A DNA stretch of 64,000 nt from Thermodesulfovibrio yellowstonii DSM 11347 (GCF_000020985.1 NC_011296.1:1602001-1666000); one strand, 5' to 3'. Shown: positions 1-9,540, counted from the first letter of the stretch. A program made the numbers and translations. The notes: generated from the letters alone by a model not told the origin.

Positions 1-1
1 G

Positions 2-1033
2 ATTCCACTTATTATTCAAAAAATTGCAATTGTATCAAGTAAATCTGCGGCTGGATACGAAGATTTTTTAAAGATTTTAAAAGAAAATAAATACGGATTT
101 AAATTTTATACTAAACTCTTTGATGCTTTTGTTCAGGGAGAAACTGCCGTGAATTCCTTAATAAATGCTTTTCAGAGATGTAGTCTTGAATTTAAAGATT
201 TTGATGCTATTATTTTAATTCGTGGTGGAGGCTCTGTTGCTGACCTTGCAATTTTTAATGATTATGAACTTGCAAAAACAATGGCTTTAATGCCTATACC
301 AGTGTTTACAGGGATAGGACATACAAGAGATGAAACTGTTGCAGACTGTGTTGCTTCAATGTCTTTTAAAACACCCTCTGAGGTAGCAAAATTTATTCTT
401 GACAGAGCATTAGATTTTGACTCAAAAATTGACAATCTCAAACAGAGAATTCTTCATAAAGTTGAGGCTTTTTTAAATACTGAAATTTCAAAAAATCAGA
501 GTCTTCAGGAAAGATTTAAACTGGCAGTGAAAAACTCAGGAGAAAAACTGTCTCAAAAGATGAACTTGATTGTAAGCGAGATTCATAATGGTATCTTGAA
601 AAAAGTTCACAGCGAAAAGGAGTTCTTATTCTCACTTAAACAGAATCTTCATAAAAAGACAAATTATATACTAAAAACAAAAGAAGTTGAAATCACAAAT
701 CTCAGTAACAGAGTAAAAATGAAAATGAGAGAGAATATTACACGAGGAAATTTCACGATAAAATCTTACAAAGAAAAGCTTTTTACAAAATTAAAAAATA
801 CTCTTGCATTAAAAAATATTGAGATAGAAAGACTACGGGAAAAACTTCATCTTCTAAGCCCAGAAAATATTTTAAAAAGAGGTTACAGCATAACTTATTT
901 GAATGGAAAGGTTTTGAAAAACTCTCAAGAAGCTTCCATTGGCGTAAAAGTTCAGATTCAACTTTATAAAGGGAAAATATATGGACAAGTAATAAATAAG
1001 GAGGAAGATTATGGAGAACCTAAGCTATTCTAA
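2..1033 (+). CDS. xseA: Exodeoxyribonuclease VII large subunit, 5'-truncated by the window edge
   Basis: This is the catalytic large subunit of exonuclease VII, which degrades single-stranded DNA to oligonucleotides in the cytoplasm. The reading frame is open from base 2, and the codons before the first ATG-like start at 149 encode a good XseA stretch (KIAIVSS, then AAGYEDF), so the true start lies outside the window. The RGGGS motif with the following DLAIFND segment is the conserved XseA signature. It is followed by a GIGHTRDETVADCVA block and a long lysine/glutamate-rich coiled-coil region, then the C-terminal GYSITYLNGK segment. The last 23 bp overlap xseB, the usual arrangement for the two subunits. 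Confident assignment; only the N-terminal OB-fold part is missing. Confidence 0.93.
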   Translation: MPLIIQKIAIVSSKSAAGYEDFLKILKENKYGFKFYTKLFDAFVQGETAVNSLINAFQRCSLEFKDFDAIILIRGGGSVADLAIFNDYELAKTMALMPIPVFTGIGHTRDETVADCVASMSFKTPSEVAKFILDRALDFDSKIDNLKQRILHKVEAFLNTEISKNQSLQERFKLAVKNSGEKLSQKMNLIVSEIHNGILKKVHSEKEFLFSLKQNLHKKTNYILKTKEVEITNLSNRVKMKMRENITRGNFTIKSYKEKLFTKLKNTLALKNIEIERLREKLHLLSPENILKRGYSITYLNGKVLKNSQEASIGVKVQIQLYKGKIYGQVINKEEDYGEPKLF

Positions 1034-1232
1034 GGCTATTGAAGAAATAGAAGAAATTTTAAAGTACATAGAGTCTCAAGAAGTTGATGTAGATGTGCTT
1101 GTTGAAAAAGTAAAAAGAGCAACTGAGCTTATTCGTTTTTGTAAAAGCAAACTTAAAACTGCTGAAGAGGAACTTCACAAAACTCTTATTGAGCTTGAAG
1201 GTTCTAATCTGACGGAGGAAGAACCATTTTAA
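1011..1232 (+). CDS. xseB: Exodeoxyribonuclease VII small subunit
   Basis: The 73-residue protein matches the size and pattern of XseB, the small helical subunit that binds many copies per large subunit. The N-terminal SYSKAIEEIEEILKYIE segment and the following VLVEKVKRA helix are typical of the two-helix fold. A strong GGAGG sits just before the ATG, inside the end of xseA, so the two are translationally coupled. The stop codon abuts the ATG of the next gene. Confidence 0.92.
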   Translation: MENLSYSKAIEEIEEILKYIESQEVDVDVLVEKVKRATELIRFCKSKLKTAEEELHKTLIELEGSNLTEEEPF

Positions 1233-1991
1233 ATGCCTACCCTAAATCATTCCTGGAAAGAAAATGTTTATTTTGTTTTAGTTGAACCAAAGGAATCAGG
1301 AAATATTGGCGCTTCTGCAAGAGCAATAAAAAATATGGGTTTCACAAATCTTACACTTATCAATCCTGTCCCACTTCAGGATGAAGCATACTGGATGGCA
1401 TGGGCAAGCAAAGACGTTCTTGAGAAAGCTCAGATTTTTAGAGAACTTGATGAATCATTAAAAGATAAAGCATTAATCATTGGAACAACTCGTAGAAGAG
1501 GAGCAAAAAGAGGAGCAATTATTGATGTAAAAGATGGCGTAAAAAGAGTTTATGAAGTAGCTCAGAATAATAAAGTTGCTATACTTTTTGGGAGAGAAGA
1601 CAAAGGGCTTTTCAATGAAGAAGTTGAAAAATGTGGATATCTTATAACTATTCCTACATCGCTGTTACAACCCTCTTTAAATCTTGCACAGGCAGTTTTA
1701 ATTGTTGCATATGAACTTATGAGGTGCGAGGAGTTGAAAGATTTTCATATGAACCGTCAGTTTTATGTAAGTCAAACAGAGCTTGATAAACTTTATGAAA
1801 GGCTCTTTAAGCTTTTGAAAAAAATTGACTACATACCTGATAACCCTGACATTGAAAAAAGAATAATAAATAATTTTAGGCATTTTTTCGGACGAACTGG
1901 ACTTACATTCTGGGAACTTAAACTCCTTCACGGACTTTGTACTCATATAGAAGAATTAATAGCTAAATGTCAAACCAACCCAAAAGCCTGA
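1233..1991 (+). CDS. trmJ: TrmJ-like tRNA/rRNA 2'-O-methyltransferase (SpoU family)
   Basis: This is a SpoU/SPOUT-class RNA ribose methyltransferase, most like TrmJ, which methylates position 32 of tRNA. The three knot motifs are visible: EPKESGNIGASARAIKNMGF near residue 18, LFGREDKGL in the middle, and IPTSLLQPSLNLAQAVLI, which forms the SAM-binding trefoil knot. At 252 residues it has the usual TrmJ length. Its ATG directly follows the xseB stop, so it belongs to the same transcript. Family assignment is firm; whether the target is tRNA position 32 or an rRNA site is inferred from similarity. Confidence 0.85.
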   Translation: MPTLNHSWKENVYFVLVEPKESGNIGASARAIKNMGFTNLTLINPVPLQDEAYWMAWASKDVLEKAQIFRELDESLKDKALIIGTTRRRGAKRGAIIDVKDGVKRVYEVAQNNKVAILFGREDKGLFNEEVEKCGYLITIPTSLLQPSLNLAQAVLIVAYELMRCEELKDFHMNRQFYVSQTELDKLYERLFKLLKKIDYIPDNPDIEKRIINNFRHFFGRTGLTFWELKLLHGLCTHIEELIAKCQTNPKA

Positions 1992-2025
1992 AATTTGCAA
2001 CTTCTTGAAAGTTAAGACTGTAGAG

Positions 2026-3126
2026 TCAGTAAAGTTTGATTTTTTTATAAAAGAAAGGTTTAAGAGTTTTCAAAGCTAAGATTGATAAACAAGGTTTTAA
2101 AAGCCACGAAAGTAATGATTTACTTCCAATGCATCTTTTGCAGTAAGGATGAATAACTTTGAATTTTTTAAATCCTTCAACTATTTCTCTTAAGTAATCG
2201 GATGAGAGAATTTCTTTTAATGACGATTCTTTAACATTCCCGATTTTTGTGTTTCCATCAAAATCTACACAACACAGGGTAACATCACCATTGTAAAGAA
2301 TACTGAAATGATCTCTCATACCAAAACAGTATCCTGCCCATGCTTTGTATATTTTGCCATCATAAAAAGCATTTCCCCAGTCTTCAAGTATATAGGTTTC
2401 AAAAAAAACATTTGAATAAACCTCTACAACATTCCATTTATAAGAGACCAGTTTATCTATTTTTTTGTATGCATTTTCTATTAAGCTTGTATTAACATTC
2501 AAAGCTTCATAAATCTTTCCTGCCCAGTATTTAAAAGTATTTCTCAGTTCATCTGTAGATGAAATAACTCTTATTGGTCCTATTTTTCTTTCCATATCCT
2601 TTTTCCGAAAGCTTGTATTTAAAAAACGAAACTTAAAAATAGTATCACTATGCTTTGAGTAATATGCTGTGAAAAAATTAAAAATTCCTTTTAAATAATC
2701 ATCAAATGTAAGGTGAGCCTTTCTTAAATTAAAGGATTTTGCATCCGGTGTTTGAAGTGAAATATCTATCTGATAAAGCGGATAATCAAGAAGCTTTTCA
2801 CCGACTTCTCCTCCGAGACCTGCTCCATTAGTTGTAAGCCCTACTTTTATTCCTGTTTTATCTGAATACGATAAAATCTCAAAAAAATCTGGATGGAGTG
2901 TAGGCTCGCCCATTACATGGAATGTTATTTTGTCACAGATATTATTTTCATGAATCTCTGAAATTAATTGTATTGCAAGTTTTTTATCCATATATCCCCG
3001 ATTTCTCTTCATAACAGATTTTGGACAAAAAATACAGTTAAAATCGCATATATTTGTAAGTTCAATATGTACTCTTTGAAGAGGAATATCTATATGCCCA
3101 AATTTTTGTTTTCCAAAATTGTTCAT
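2026..3126 (-). CDS. Radical SAM protein with SPASM-like C-terminal cluster domain
   Basis: A 366-residue radical SAM enzyme. The CDFNCIFC motif near residue 28 supplies the three cysteines for the SAM-cleaving 4Fe-4S cluster, followed by MGEPTLHPDF, the glycine-rich SAM-binding strand. The C-terminal third carries SPASM-type cysteines (CFGMRDHFSILYNGDVTLCC and later CKRC), which ligate auxiliary clusters in peptide- or sugar-modifying members. The gene stands alone, convergent with the TrmJ-like gene and divergent from the MlaE-like permease. The substrate is unknown. A short basic tail (FFYKKIKLY) ends the protein. Confidence 0.82.
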   Translation of the reverse strand: MNNFGKQKFGHIDIPLQRVHIELTNICDFNCIFCPKSVMKRNRGYMDKKLAIQLISEIHENNICDKITFHVMGEPTLHPDFFEILSYSDKTGIKVGLTTNGAGLGGEVGEKLLDYPLYQIDISLQTPDAKSFNLRKAHLTFDDYLKGIFNFFTAYYSKHSDTIFKFRFLNTSFRKKDMERKIGPIRVISSTDELRNTFKYWAGKIYEALNVNTSLIENAYKKIDKLVSYKWNVVEVYSNVFFETYILEDWGNAFYDGKIYKAWAGYCFGMRDHFSILYNGDVTLCCVDFDGNTKIGNVKESSLKEILSSDYLREIVEGFKKFKVIHPYCKRCIGSKSLLSWLLKPCLSILALKTLKPFFYKKIKLY

Positions 3127-3244
3127 GCTTTAAACTATCAAAACCACATCTTTAATGTCAAAAATTATAAGTTAAGACAAGACATTTCAAAAGCCTATTA
3201 TTTATTGAACAGCCTAATTTTATGGTAAGATATTTTTGTTTCAT

Positions 3245-4021
3245 ATGAAATCAACAATACAAATTCAAAAAATAATATCTGACCTACAGGATTTTTATAT
3301 TCTCTGTGTAAATTCAATAATTAGACTTTTTAGGAAACCTCTTTACTTTGATGATATTGTAGAACAAATGGAATATGCGGGTTCTTCTTCAGTTTTTATT
3401 GTTTCTTTAGTATGCCTTTTTGTCGGGATGGCTCTTTCTCTTCAACTAAGCGCTGAACTCAGTGGACTCGGATTAAAAATGTATACAGGCAAAATTGTCG
3501 GGATTGCAGTAATCAGAGAAATAGGTCCTCTTGTGACAGCACTTGTTTTCATTGGACGAGTCGGAGCTGGACAGACTGCAGAAATTGGCTCAATGATACT
3601 GGGACATCAGATAGATACACTAAGAGTATATGGGATTGATCCGATAAAAAAAGTGGTAGTTCCAAGAGTAGTTGCTTCTGTTGTTATGTTGCCATGTCTT
3701 ACAATTATAGGTGACTTAGTATGTCTTTTTGGTGGTTATTATATAGCAGTATTTGTAAGTAATCAAAGTGGCTCTTTTTACTGGTCAAGCATAATCAAGG
3801 AACTTACATTTCAAAATGTGCTCTCAGGCTCAATAAAGCCTTTTATTTTTGGATATTTAATTTCATGCATAAGTTGCTTTTACGGACTTACAACACGAGG
3901 AGGAGCAAAGGGTTTGAGAACATCCACAACCAAGGCAGTGGTTACATCAATTGTGGTTGTTATTGCAATGGATTTTGTGCTTACACGAATTCTGCTTTAT
4001 GCATTGGGATTTAGCGTATGA
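3245..4021 (+). CDS. mlaE: MlaE-family ABC transporter permease
   Basis: Inner-membrane permease of the MlaE family, which moves phospholipids between the inner and outer membranes of diderm bacteria. Several hydrophobic helices are visible (for example VFIVSLVCLFVGMALSL), together with the family pattern IREIGPLVTALVFIGRVGAG and EIGSM. I start at the ATG at 3245. A TTG at 3236 in the same frame is an alternative; ribosome-binding sequence is weak for both. The stop overlaps the ATG of the ATPase gene by four bases. The substrate-binding partner MlaD is not adjacent. Confidence 0.85.
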   Translation: MKSTIQIQKIISDLQDFYILCVNSIIRLFRKPLYFDDIVEQMEYAGSSSVFIVSLVCLFVGMALSLQLSAELSGLGLKMYTGKIVGIAVIREIGPLVTALVFIGRVGAGQTAEIGSMILGHQIDTLRVYGIDPIKKVVVPRVVASVVMLPCLTIIGDLVCLFGGYYIAVFVSNQSGSFYWSSIIKELTFQNVLSGSIKPFIFGYLISCISCFYGLTTRGGAKGLRTSTTKAVVTSIVVVIAMDFVLTRILLYALGFSV

Positions 4022-4761
4022 TAGTGTTTGACAATGTTTGGTTCTCATATGGTGATAGAGAAGTCCTAAAAGGAGTTAGTTTTTCCGCTAAATTTAATGA
4101 ACGTATAGCAGTTCTTGGAGAAAGCGGAGAGGGAAAAACAACCATTTTAAAACTTATCTTAGGCTTAATTTCTCCAGACAGAGGGAAAATTTTTATTGAT
4201 GGAGTAGATATAACCAAATTAAACGAGGAAGAATTAATTCCGATAAGAAGAAAATTCAGTATAGTCTTTCAGGAAGGAGCACTGTTTGACTCATTGCCTG
4301 TTAAGGAAAATGTAGCTTTTTTCATGAGAGAGATTTTAAAGCTTCCTGATGAGCAAATTTATAAACGGGTAAGAGAACTACTTAATAGAGTTGGGGTAAC
4401 AGATGCAGAGGAACTTATGCCAGAAGAGCTAAGTGGGGGAATGCACAGAAGAGTGGCAATTGCAAGAGCTCTGGCTATAGGAAAAACAAAGATGTTTTTA
4501 TATGATGAGCCAACCGCAGGTCTTGATCCCATAAATTCAGAAAGGATAATGGCATTAATAAAAGACCTTGCAGACAAAGAAAACATAGGATTTATGATAA
4601 TAACCCATGTTGTATATGTGGCATGGCAACTCTGTAATAGATTCATCTTCATCAAAGATGGGACTATTTTATTTGATGGTAACAGACAAGAGTTAATTTT
4701 AACAGACATTCCTGCAGTGAAAGATTTCATAAAGGAATTGTTTTTCAAGGTCAATAGATAA
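4018..4761 (+). CDS. mlaF: MlaF-type ABC transporter ATP-binding protein
   Basis: Cytoplasmic ATPase that powers the MlaE-like permease encoded just upstream, with which it shares a 4-bp ATGA overlap. Walker A is GESGEGKTT, the signature is LSGGMHRRVAIARAL, and Walker B is MFLYDEPTAGLDP, followed by the H-loop histidine in IITHV. Its 247 residues fit MlaF. The pair would act in retrograde or anterograde phospholipid transport at the envelope. The next gene is threonine synthase, so the usual mlaD-mlaC continuation is absent here. Confidence 0.87.
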   Translation: MIVFDNVWFSYGDREVLKGVSFSAKFNERIAVLGESGEGKTTILKLILGLISPDRGKIFIDGVDITKLNEEELIPIRRKFSIVFQEGALFDSLPVKENVAFFMREILKLPDEQIYKRVRELLNRVGVTDAEELMPEELSGGMHRRVAIARALAIGKTKMFLYDEPTAGLDPINSERIMALIKDLADKENIGFMIITHVVYVAWQLCNRFIFIKDGTILFDGNRQELILTDIPAVKDFIKELFFKVNR

Positions 4762-4839
4762 TTTAATTCAAAAACAATAGCCATATTTCACCTTTTTGAT
4801 TTAAAATAAAAAATTAATTTTTAAAATCGGAGGTGGGAA

Positions 4840-6087
4840 ATGAAATATGTAAAGGGACTTAAATGCAGGGAGTGTGGAAGAGAATACCCTGTTGAGCCCA
4901 TATACGTATGTGAATTCTGTTTCGGACCCCTTGAGGCAGTCTATGATTATCCAAAAATAAAGAGAGCTTTATCAAGAAAAGTTATAGAAAAAAGACCAAA
5001 AACACTCTGGAGATATAAAGAACTTCTACCCATAGATGGAGAACCACAAGCGGGGCTTAATTCAGGATTTACACCTCTTGTTAAAGCTGAAAATCTTGCA
5101 AAATTTCTTGGTGTAAAGGAACTTTATATAAAGGATGACACAGTTGCCCATCCAACCCTTTCTTTCAAAGACAGGGTTGTTGCAGTTGCTCTCACCAAGG
5201 CAAAGGAGTTCGGTTTTGATACTGTTGCCTGTGCTTCAACAGGTAATCTTGCCCATGCTGTATCTGCGCATGGTGCAAAATCAGGTTTTCATAGATTTAT
5301 TTTTATTCCTGCTACCCTTGAACAGAGCAAAATTCTTGCATCCATTGTTTATGAGCCAAATTTAGTTGCTGTAGACGGAAACTATGATGATGTAAACAGA
5401 CTATGTAGTGAAATTGCGAATAAATACAGATGGGCATTTGTAAATATAAATATTCGTCCTTTTTATGCGGAAGGGTCAAAAACTATAGGATTTGAAATAG
5501 TTGAACAACTTGGATGGGACACACCTGATAGCATTGTTGTTCCCTGTGCAAGTGGTTCACTTCTTACAAAAGTATGGAAAGCTCTTAAGGAATTTAAAGA
5601 AATTGGCATTATTAAGGATGTAGACACAAAAATATACGGTGCTCAAGCAACTGGATGTTCACCTATATCAACAGCCTTCAAGCAGGGTACAGACGTAATA
5701 AGACCTGTAAAACCAAATACAGTAGCCAAGTCTCTTGCTATTGGTAATCCCGCAGATGGATACTATGCTTTACAGGCTGTGAGAGAAAGCGGAGGAGCAA
5801 TGGAAGATGTATCTGATGATGAAATAATTGAAGCAATCAAAATACTTTCCAGAACTGAGGGAATTTTTGCAGAAACTGCAGGAGGAGTAACACTTGCAAC
5901 ATATATTAAACTTTTGAAGGAAGGCAAAATTGATAAAAAGGATTGCACGGTGCTCTGTATCACTGGCAATGGACTTAAAACAGCTGAGGTTTTAAATGGT
6001 AAAACAGCTGAGGTTTATCAGATTAAACCAAATCTTGCTTCCTTTGAAGAAGCCTTAAAGAGAATCAAACAAAAGGAGGAGAAATAA
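4840..6087 (+). CDS. thrC: Threonine synthase (first copy, with N-terminal zinc-ribbon-like segment)
   Basis: PLP-dependent enzyme of the threonine synthase family, which converts O-phosphohomoserine to threonine. The N-terminus has a four-cysteine ribbon (CRECGREY, CEFCFG), then the PLP-lysine motif LSFKDRVVAVAL and the ASTGNLAHAVSAH loop. The glycine-rich CITGNGLKTAEV lies near the C-terminus. A strong GGAGGTG precedes the ATG at 4840. A second homologue lies 540 bp downstream, with a sulfur carrier and a NIL protein between them, so one of the two may do a related beta- or gamma-replacement with a sulfur donor. Family certain, exact substrate less so. Confidence 0.88.
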   Translation: MKYVKGLKCRECGREYPVEPIYVCEFCFGPLEAVYDYPKIKRALSRKVIEKRPKTLWRYKELLPIDGEPQAGLNSGFTPLVKAENLAKFLGVKELYIKDDTVAHPTLSFKDRVVAVALTKAKEFGFDTVACASTGNLAHAVSAHGAKSGFHRFIFIPATLEQSKILASIVYEPNLVAVDGNYDDVNRLCSEIANKYRWAFVNINIRPFYAEGSKTIGFEIVEQLGWDTPDSIVVPCASGSLLTKVWKALKEFKEIGIIKDVDTKIYGAQATGCSPISTAFKQGTDVIRPVKPNTVAKSLAIGNPADGYYALQAVRESGGAMEDVSDDEIIEAIKILSRTEGIFAETAGGVTLATYIKLLKEGKIDKKDCTVLCITGNGLKTAEVLNGKTAEVYQIKPNLASFEEALKRIKQKEEK

Positions 6088-6089
6088 AA

Positions 6090-6368
6090 ATGGCAGTAAA
6101 AGTTTTGATACCAACACCACTTCAAAAAATCACTGGTGGCAAGGATGTTGTTGAAACACAACCGGGTAAAATAATAGATATAATCAATGCTCTTGATAAA
6201 AGTTTTCCCGGACTTGCAGAGCGACTCTGTCAGGATGGTAAGATAAGAAGGTTTATCAATGTTTATGTAAATGAGGAAGATGTAAGATTTCTTCAGGGAG
6301 AAGAAACTATAGTTAAAGACGGCGATGAAGTTTCAATTGTTCCTGCAATAGCAGGAGGCAGACTCTAA
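6090..6368 (+). CDS. MoaD/ThiS-family ubiquitin-like sulfur carrier protein
   Basis: A 92-residue beta-grasp protein. The C-terminal EVSIVPAIAGGRL is typical of MoaD-like sulfur carriers. They receive an adenylate and then a thiocarboxylate on a terminal Gly-Gly and deliver sulfur to a biosynthetic enzyme. Here two residues (Arg-Leu) follow the Gly-Gly, so maturation would need a peptidase such as a JAMM-type protease, as inferred for other extended carriers. It lies 2 bp after thrC and 11 bp before the NIL gene, so it is surely co-transcribed. A MoeB/ThiF activating enzyme is encoded at 62230-62949. Confidence 0.85.
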   Translation: MAVKVLIPTPLQKITGGKDVVETQPGKIIDIINALDKSFPGLAERLCQDGKIRRFINVYVNEEDVRFLQGEETIVKDGDEVSIVPAIAGGRL

Positions 6369-6379
6369 AGGAGGACATC

Positions 6380-6628
6380 ATGTCTGAAGTCAAAAAATTA
6401 AGAGTAAGGCTCACATTTCCACAAGAATTAATCAAAGAGCCTGTGCTTTTCAGAATGGCAAAAAAATATGATGTTATGCCAAATATTCGCAGAGCAAGGG
6501 TAACAGATACATTTGGAGAGATGATTCTTGAACTTGAAGGACTTGAAGAAAATCTTGAAAAAGGAATTAACTCCCTCAGAGAGCAGGGAGTTGTTGTTGA
6601 ATTAATAGAAGGAGATATTATTGAATAG
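6380..6628 (+). CDS. NIL-domain protein
   Basis: An 82-residue protein that looks like a stand-alone NIL domain, the small ferredoxin-like fold known from methionine ABC importers and from the NIL-ferredoxin proteins linked to sulfide-dependent homocysteine formation. Recognisable features are [18 protein letters not shown] at the start and the GEMILELEG strand followed by [15 protein letters not shown]. There are no cysteines for iron-sulfur clusters. It has a good GGAGG. It lies between the sulfur carrier and the second threonine synthase. The domain call rests on pattern; the role in sulfur amino acid metabolism is inferred from context. Confidence 0.78.
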   Translation: MSEVKKLRVRLTFPQELIKEPVLFRMAKKYDVMPNIRRARVTDTFGEMILELEGLEENLEKGINSLREQGVVVELIEGDIIE

Positions 6629-6630
6629 CC

Positions 6631-7704
6631 ATGAATACCAAATCACATTGGAAAGGAATAATTAGTGAGTATTTTGAGCATTTCCCAGTAAACGAAAAAA
6701 CTCCTATAGTTACTCTTTTGGAGGGCAATACTCCTCTTGTAAAAGTAAACAATCTCACAAAGAAACTCAATATAGATTTGGAATTATATCTTAAATTTGA
6801 TGGTGCTAATCCTACAGGCTCATTTAAAGACAGAGGTATGACTTTAGCAATCTCTAAGGCAGTTGAAGAAGGCTCAAAGGCAGTTATATGTGCTTCTACA
6901 GGAAATACCTCTGCCAGTGCTTCTGCTTATGCAGCAAGGGCAGGAATTAAAGCAATAGTGCTTATTCCAGAAGGTAAAATTGCAACAGGAAAGCTTGTTC
7001 AAGCAATGATTCATGGTGCTAAGGTTATTCAGATAAAGGGAAACTTTGACCAGGCATTAAACATTGTAAGAGCTATAGTTAATGAATATCCAATCACTCT
7101 TGTTAATTCCATAAATCCATACAGAATTGAAGGGCAAAAATCAGCAGCATTTGAAGTATGTGACCAGTTAGGAAGAGTTCCTGATTATCATGCTTTACCT
7201 GTAGGAAATGCAGGCAACATATCTGCCTATTGGAAGGGATATAAAGAATACAGAGAAAAGGGAAAAATAAACAGCTTGCCAAAGATGCTCGGGTTTCAGG
7301 CATCGGGTGCAGCTCCAATTGTGCTTGGTCATCCTGTTGAAAAGCCTGAAACAGTAGCAACAGCTATAAGGATTGGTAATCCAGCAAGTTGGAAAACAGC
7401 AGTAGCAGCAAGGGATGAATCAGGTGGAACAATAGATATGGTTACAGACGAAGAGATTCTTTATGCTTATAAAATGATTGCTTCTTGTGAAGGAATCTTT
7501 TGTGAACCTGCCTCTGCTGCTTCCGTAGCTGGTGTAATAAAACTATATAAACAAGGATATTTCAAAAAGCAAAGCACAGTAGTATGCACTCTTACAGGTA
7601 ATGGACTAAAAGATCCAGACATTGTTTTTAAAGTTGCTGATGAGCCTCTTGTATTGCCTGCTGATTTAGAAAGTGTTAAAGCCTTTGTGGAGAAAATTTT
7701 ATGA
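6631..7704 (+). CDS. thrC: Threonine synthase (second copy)
   Basis: A 357-residue PLP enzyme of the same family as the gene at 4840 but without the N-terminal cysteine ribbon. It has [12 protein letters not shown], the PLP lysine in [14 protein letters not shown], the [19 protein letters not shown] loop and the C-terminal [12 protein letters not shown]. Size and motifs are those of the compact bacterial/archaeal threonine synthase, so this copy is the better candidate for the housekeeping enzyme. Its end overlaps the ApgM-like gene by four bases, which supports co-regulation of the last two steps of threonine synthesis. Confidence 0.88.
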   Translation: MNTKSHWKGIISEYFEHFPVNEKTPIVTLLEGNTPLVKVNNLTKKLNIDLELYLKFDGANPTGSFKDRGMTLAISKAVEEGSKAVICASTGNTSASASAYAARAGIKAIVLIPEGKIATGKLVQAMIHGAKVIQIKGNFDQALNIVRAIVNEYPITLVNSINPYRIEGQKSAAFEVCDQLGRVPDYHALPVGNAGNISAYWKGYKEYREKGKINSLPKMLGFQASGAAPIVLGHPVEKPETVATAIRIGNPASWKTAVAARDESGGTIDMVTDEEILYAYKMIASCEGIFCEPASAASVAGVIKLYKQGYFKKQSTVVCTLTGNGLKDPDIVFKVADEPLVLPADLESVKAFVEKIL

Positions 7705-8912
7705 AATATATTGTAATAATCCCCGATGGTGCAGCAGATTATCCAATTGATGAACTTGGAGGAAAAACTCCCCTTCAGGTTGCCCATACACCTAATATGG
7801 ATTTTCTTGCTTCAAAGGGCATAGTGGGAACAGTAAGAAACATTCCTCAAGGATTTTCTCCCGGCAGTGATGTTGCCAATCTTAGCATTCTTGGCTATGA
7901 CCCGAGAGTCTACTATACTGGCAGAGCACCATTAGAAGCTGTTAGCATGGGACTTACACTTTCTAAGGATGATATAGCTTATAGATGCAATCTTGTTACT
8001 TTAAAATTCTCTGACAAAAAGCAGATTATTATGGATGATTACTCAGCAGGACATATAACAAGTGATGAGGCAAAAATTTTAATAGAAGAAATTGATAAAA
8101 AGCTTGGAAATGATTTATTGAGATTTTATCCTGGTGTAAGCTACAGGCATATCATGATTTGGAAAGGAGGCACAGAGGATGTGGAATGCACTCCACCACA
8201 TGATATTACTGGCAAAGAGATTTCAAGATATCTTCCTATTGGGAAAAATGCTAATTTTCTCAAGGAGCTTATTTTTAAATCCGTAGAAATATTGAAAGAC
8301 CACCCTATAAATAAGAAAAGAATTGCTGAAGGGAAAAAATCTGCAAACAGTATATGGTTATGGGGACAGGGAAGAACTCCAAATCTGCCAACCTATCAGG
8401 ATAAATATAAGCTCAGTGGTGCATTAATTTCAGCAGTTGATCTTACCAAAGGGCTGGGAATTCTTGCAGGTTTTCATATAATAAATGTTCCAGGGGCAAC
8501 TGGCTGGATTGACACCAATTATGAAGGTAAAGCAGAATATGCACTTAATGCTCTTGAGCGTGTTGATTTTGTTTATCTTCATATAGAAGCTCCTGATGAA
8601 GCAGGGCATCAGGGAGATTATAAACTCAAAATTAAAGCTATTGAGGATATTGATAAAATTGTAGTAGGTAAAATTCTAAGACAAGCTCCTGAGAGATTTA
8701 AAGAATTCAAAATATTACTTCTTCCTGACCATCCTACACCGATAAAACTAAAAACTCATACCTCTGATCCTGTGCCTTTTGTCATTTATGATGGAAAAAA
8801 GGAAGTTACAGATATAAAAAGAGGTTTTTCAGAAGAGATTCTAAACTCTCCAGATATAAAAATAGAAGAAGGGTTTAAGCTTATGGATTTTTTCCTTAAA
8901 GGCAATGTCTGA
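7701..8912 (+). CDS. ApgM-type phosphoglycerate mutase homologue, proposed homoserine kinase
   Basis: A 403-residue alkaline-phosphatase-superfamily protein of the archaeal cofactor-independent phosphoglycerate mutase class. Metal-site segments are visible: [10 protein letters not shown] near the start, [15 protein letters not shown] with the catalytic serine, and [12 protein letters not shown] and LLPDHPTPI later. Members next to threonine synthase, as here, form a family that has been proposed to be an alternative homoserine kinase supplying phosphohomoserine. That reading fits the four-base overlap with the upstream thrC. Simple glycolytic mutase activity is the main alternative. Confidence 0.82.
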   Translation: MKYIVIIPDGAADYPIDELGGKTPLQVAHTPNMDFLASKGIVGTVRNIPQGFSPGSDVANLSILGYDPRVYYTGRAPLEAVSMGLTLSKDDIAYRCNLVTLKFSDKKQIIMDDYSAGHITSDEAKILIEEIDKKLGNDLLRFYPGVSYRHIMIWKGGTEDVECTPPHDITGKEISRYLPIGKNANFLKELIFKSVEILKDHPINKKRIAEGKKSANSIWLWGQGRTPNLPTYQDKYKLSGALISAVDLTKGLGILAGFHIINVPGATGWIDTNYEGKAEYALNALERVDFVYLHIEAPDEAGHQGDYKLKIKAIEDIDKIVVGKILRQAPERFKEFKILLLPDHPTPIKLKTHTSDPVPFVIYDGKKEVTDIKRGFSEEILNSPDIKIEEGFKLMDFFLKGNV

Positions 8913-9540
8913 TTTAATAGATATTCTCCTTCATATTGATATTTACCTTGAGGCTTTATTTTCCCAGATTGGTATTTGGATATATGTGGTGCTTTTTTTC
9001 ATTATTTTTTCAGAAACAGGATTCGTAATAACACCATTTCTTCCGGGAGACTCTCTTTTGTTTGCCGTAGGAGCACTTTCATCAAGAGAGTTTATTTGTC
9101 CATGGAGTTCCTTTATTCTTATAAGTATTGCTGCTGTCTTAGGAAATACTCTAAATTATCACATTGGCAAGTTTATAGGACCGAAAATATTTCATAAAGA
9201 AAACTCCCTTTTATTCAATAAAAAACATCTGCAAACAACTGCGCTTTTTTATGAAAAGCATGGAGCAAAGACAATAATAATTGCAAGATTTTTGCCTATT
9301 CTAAGAACCTTTGCACCTTTTGTAGCAGGTATAGGAAAAATGAGATATCCAAAATTTCAGATATACAATATTTTTAGCAGCATGCTTTGGAGTGGTTCAT
9401 TTATCTTTGCAGGATACTTTTTTGGAAATCTTCCCTTTGTAAAGCAAAATTTCTCAATGTTCATACTTGGTATAATTATAATCTCAGTTATACCAACTAT
9501 CTGGAAAGCTTTGATGATTAAAAGGAGTGAAAAAACATGA
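8905..9540 (+). CDS. DedA-family (VTT domain) membrane protein
   Basis: Integral inner-membrane protein of 211 residues in the DedA/SNARE-associated family. Members flip or transport lipid carriers and affect envelope homeostasis. Typical features are ETGFVITPFLPGDSLLFAVG, the RFLPILRTFAPFVAGIGKM segment with its conserved arginine and proline, and several hydrophobic helices. It overlaps the preceding gene by 8 bp and the following rhomboid gene by 4 bp, so translation is coupled. The substrate cannot be told from sequence. Confidence 0.88.
   Translation: MSDLIDILLHIDIYLEALFSQIGIWIYVVLFFIIFSETGFVITPFLPGDSLLFAVGALSSREFICPWSSFILISIAAVLGNTLNYHIGKFIGPKIFHKENSLLFNKKHLQTTALFYEKHGAKTIIIARFLPILRTFAPFVAGIGKMRYPKFQIYNIFSSMLWSGSFIFAGYFFGNLPFVKQNFSMFILGIIIISVIPTIWKALMIKRSEKT

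Noticed and set aside
4359-4784. A 141-codon minus-strand frame inside the MlaF-like gene
   Set aside because: It is antisense to a clear ABC ATPase with all motifs and has no protein-like pattern of its own.
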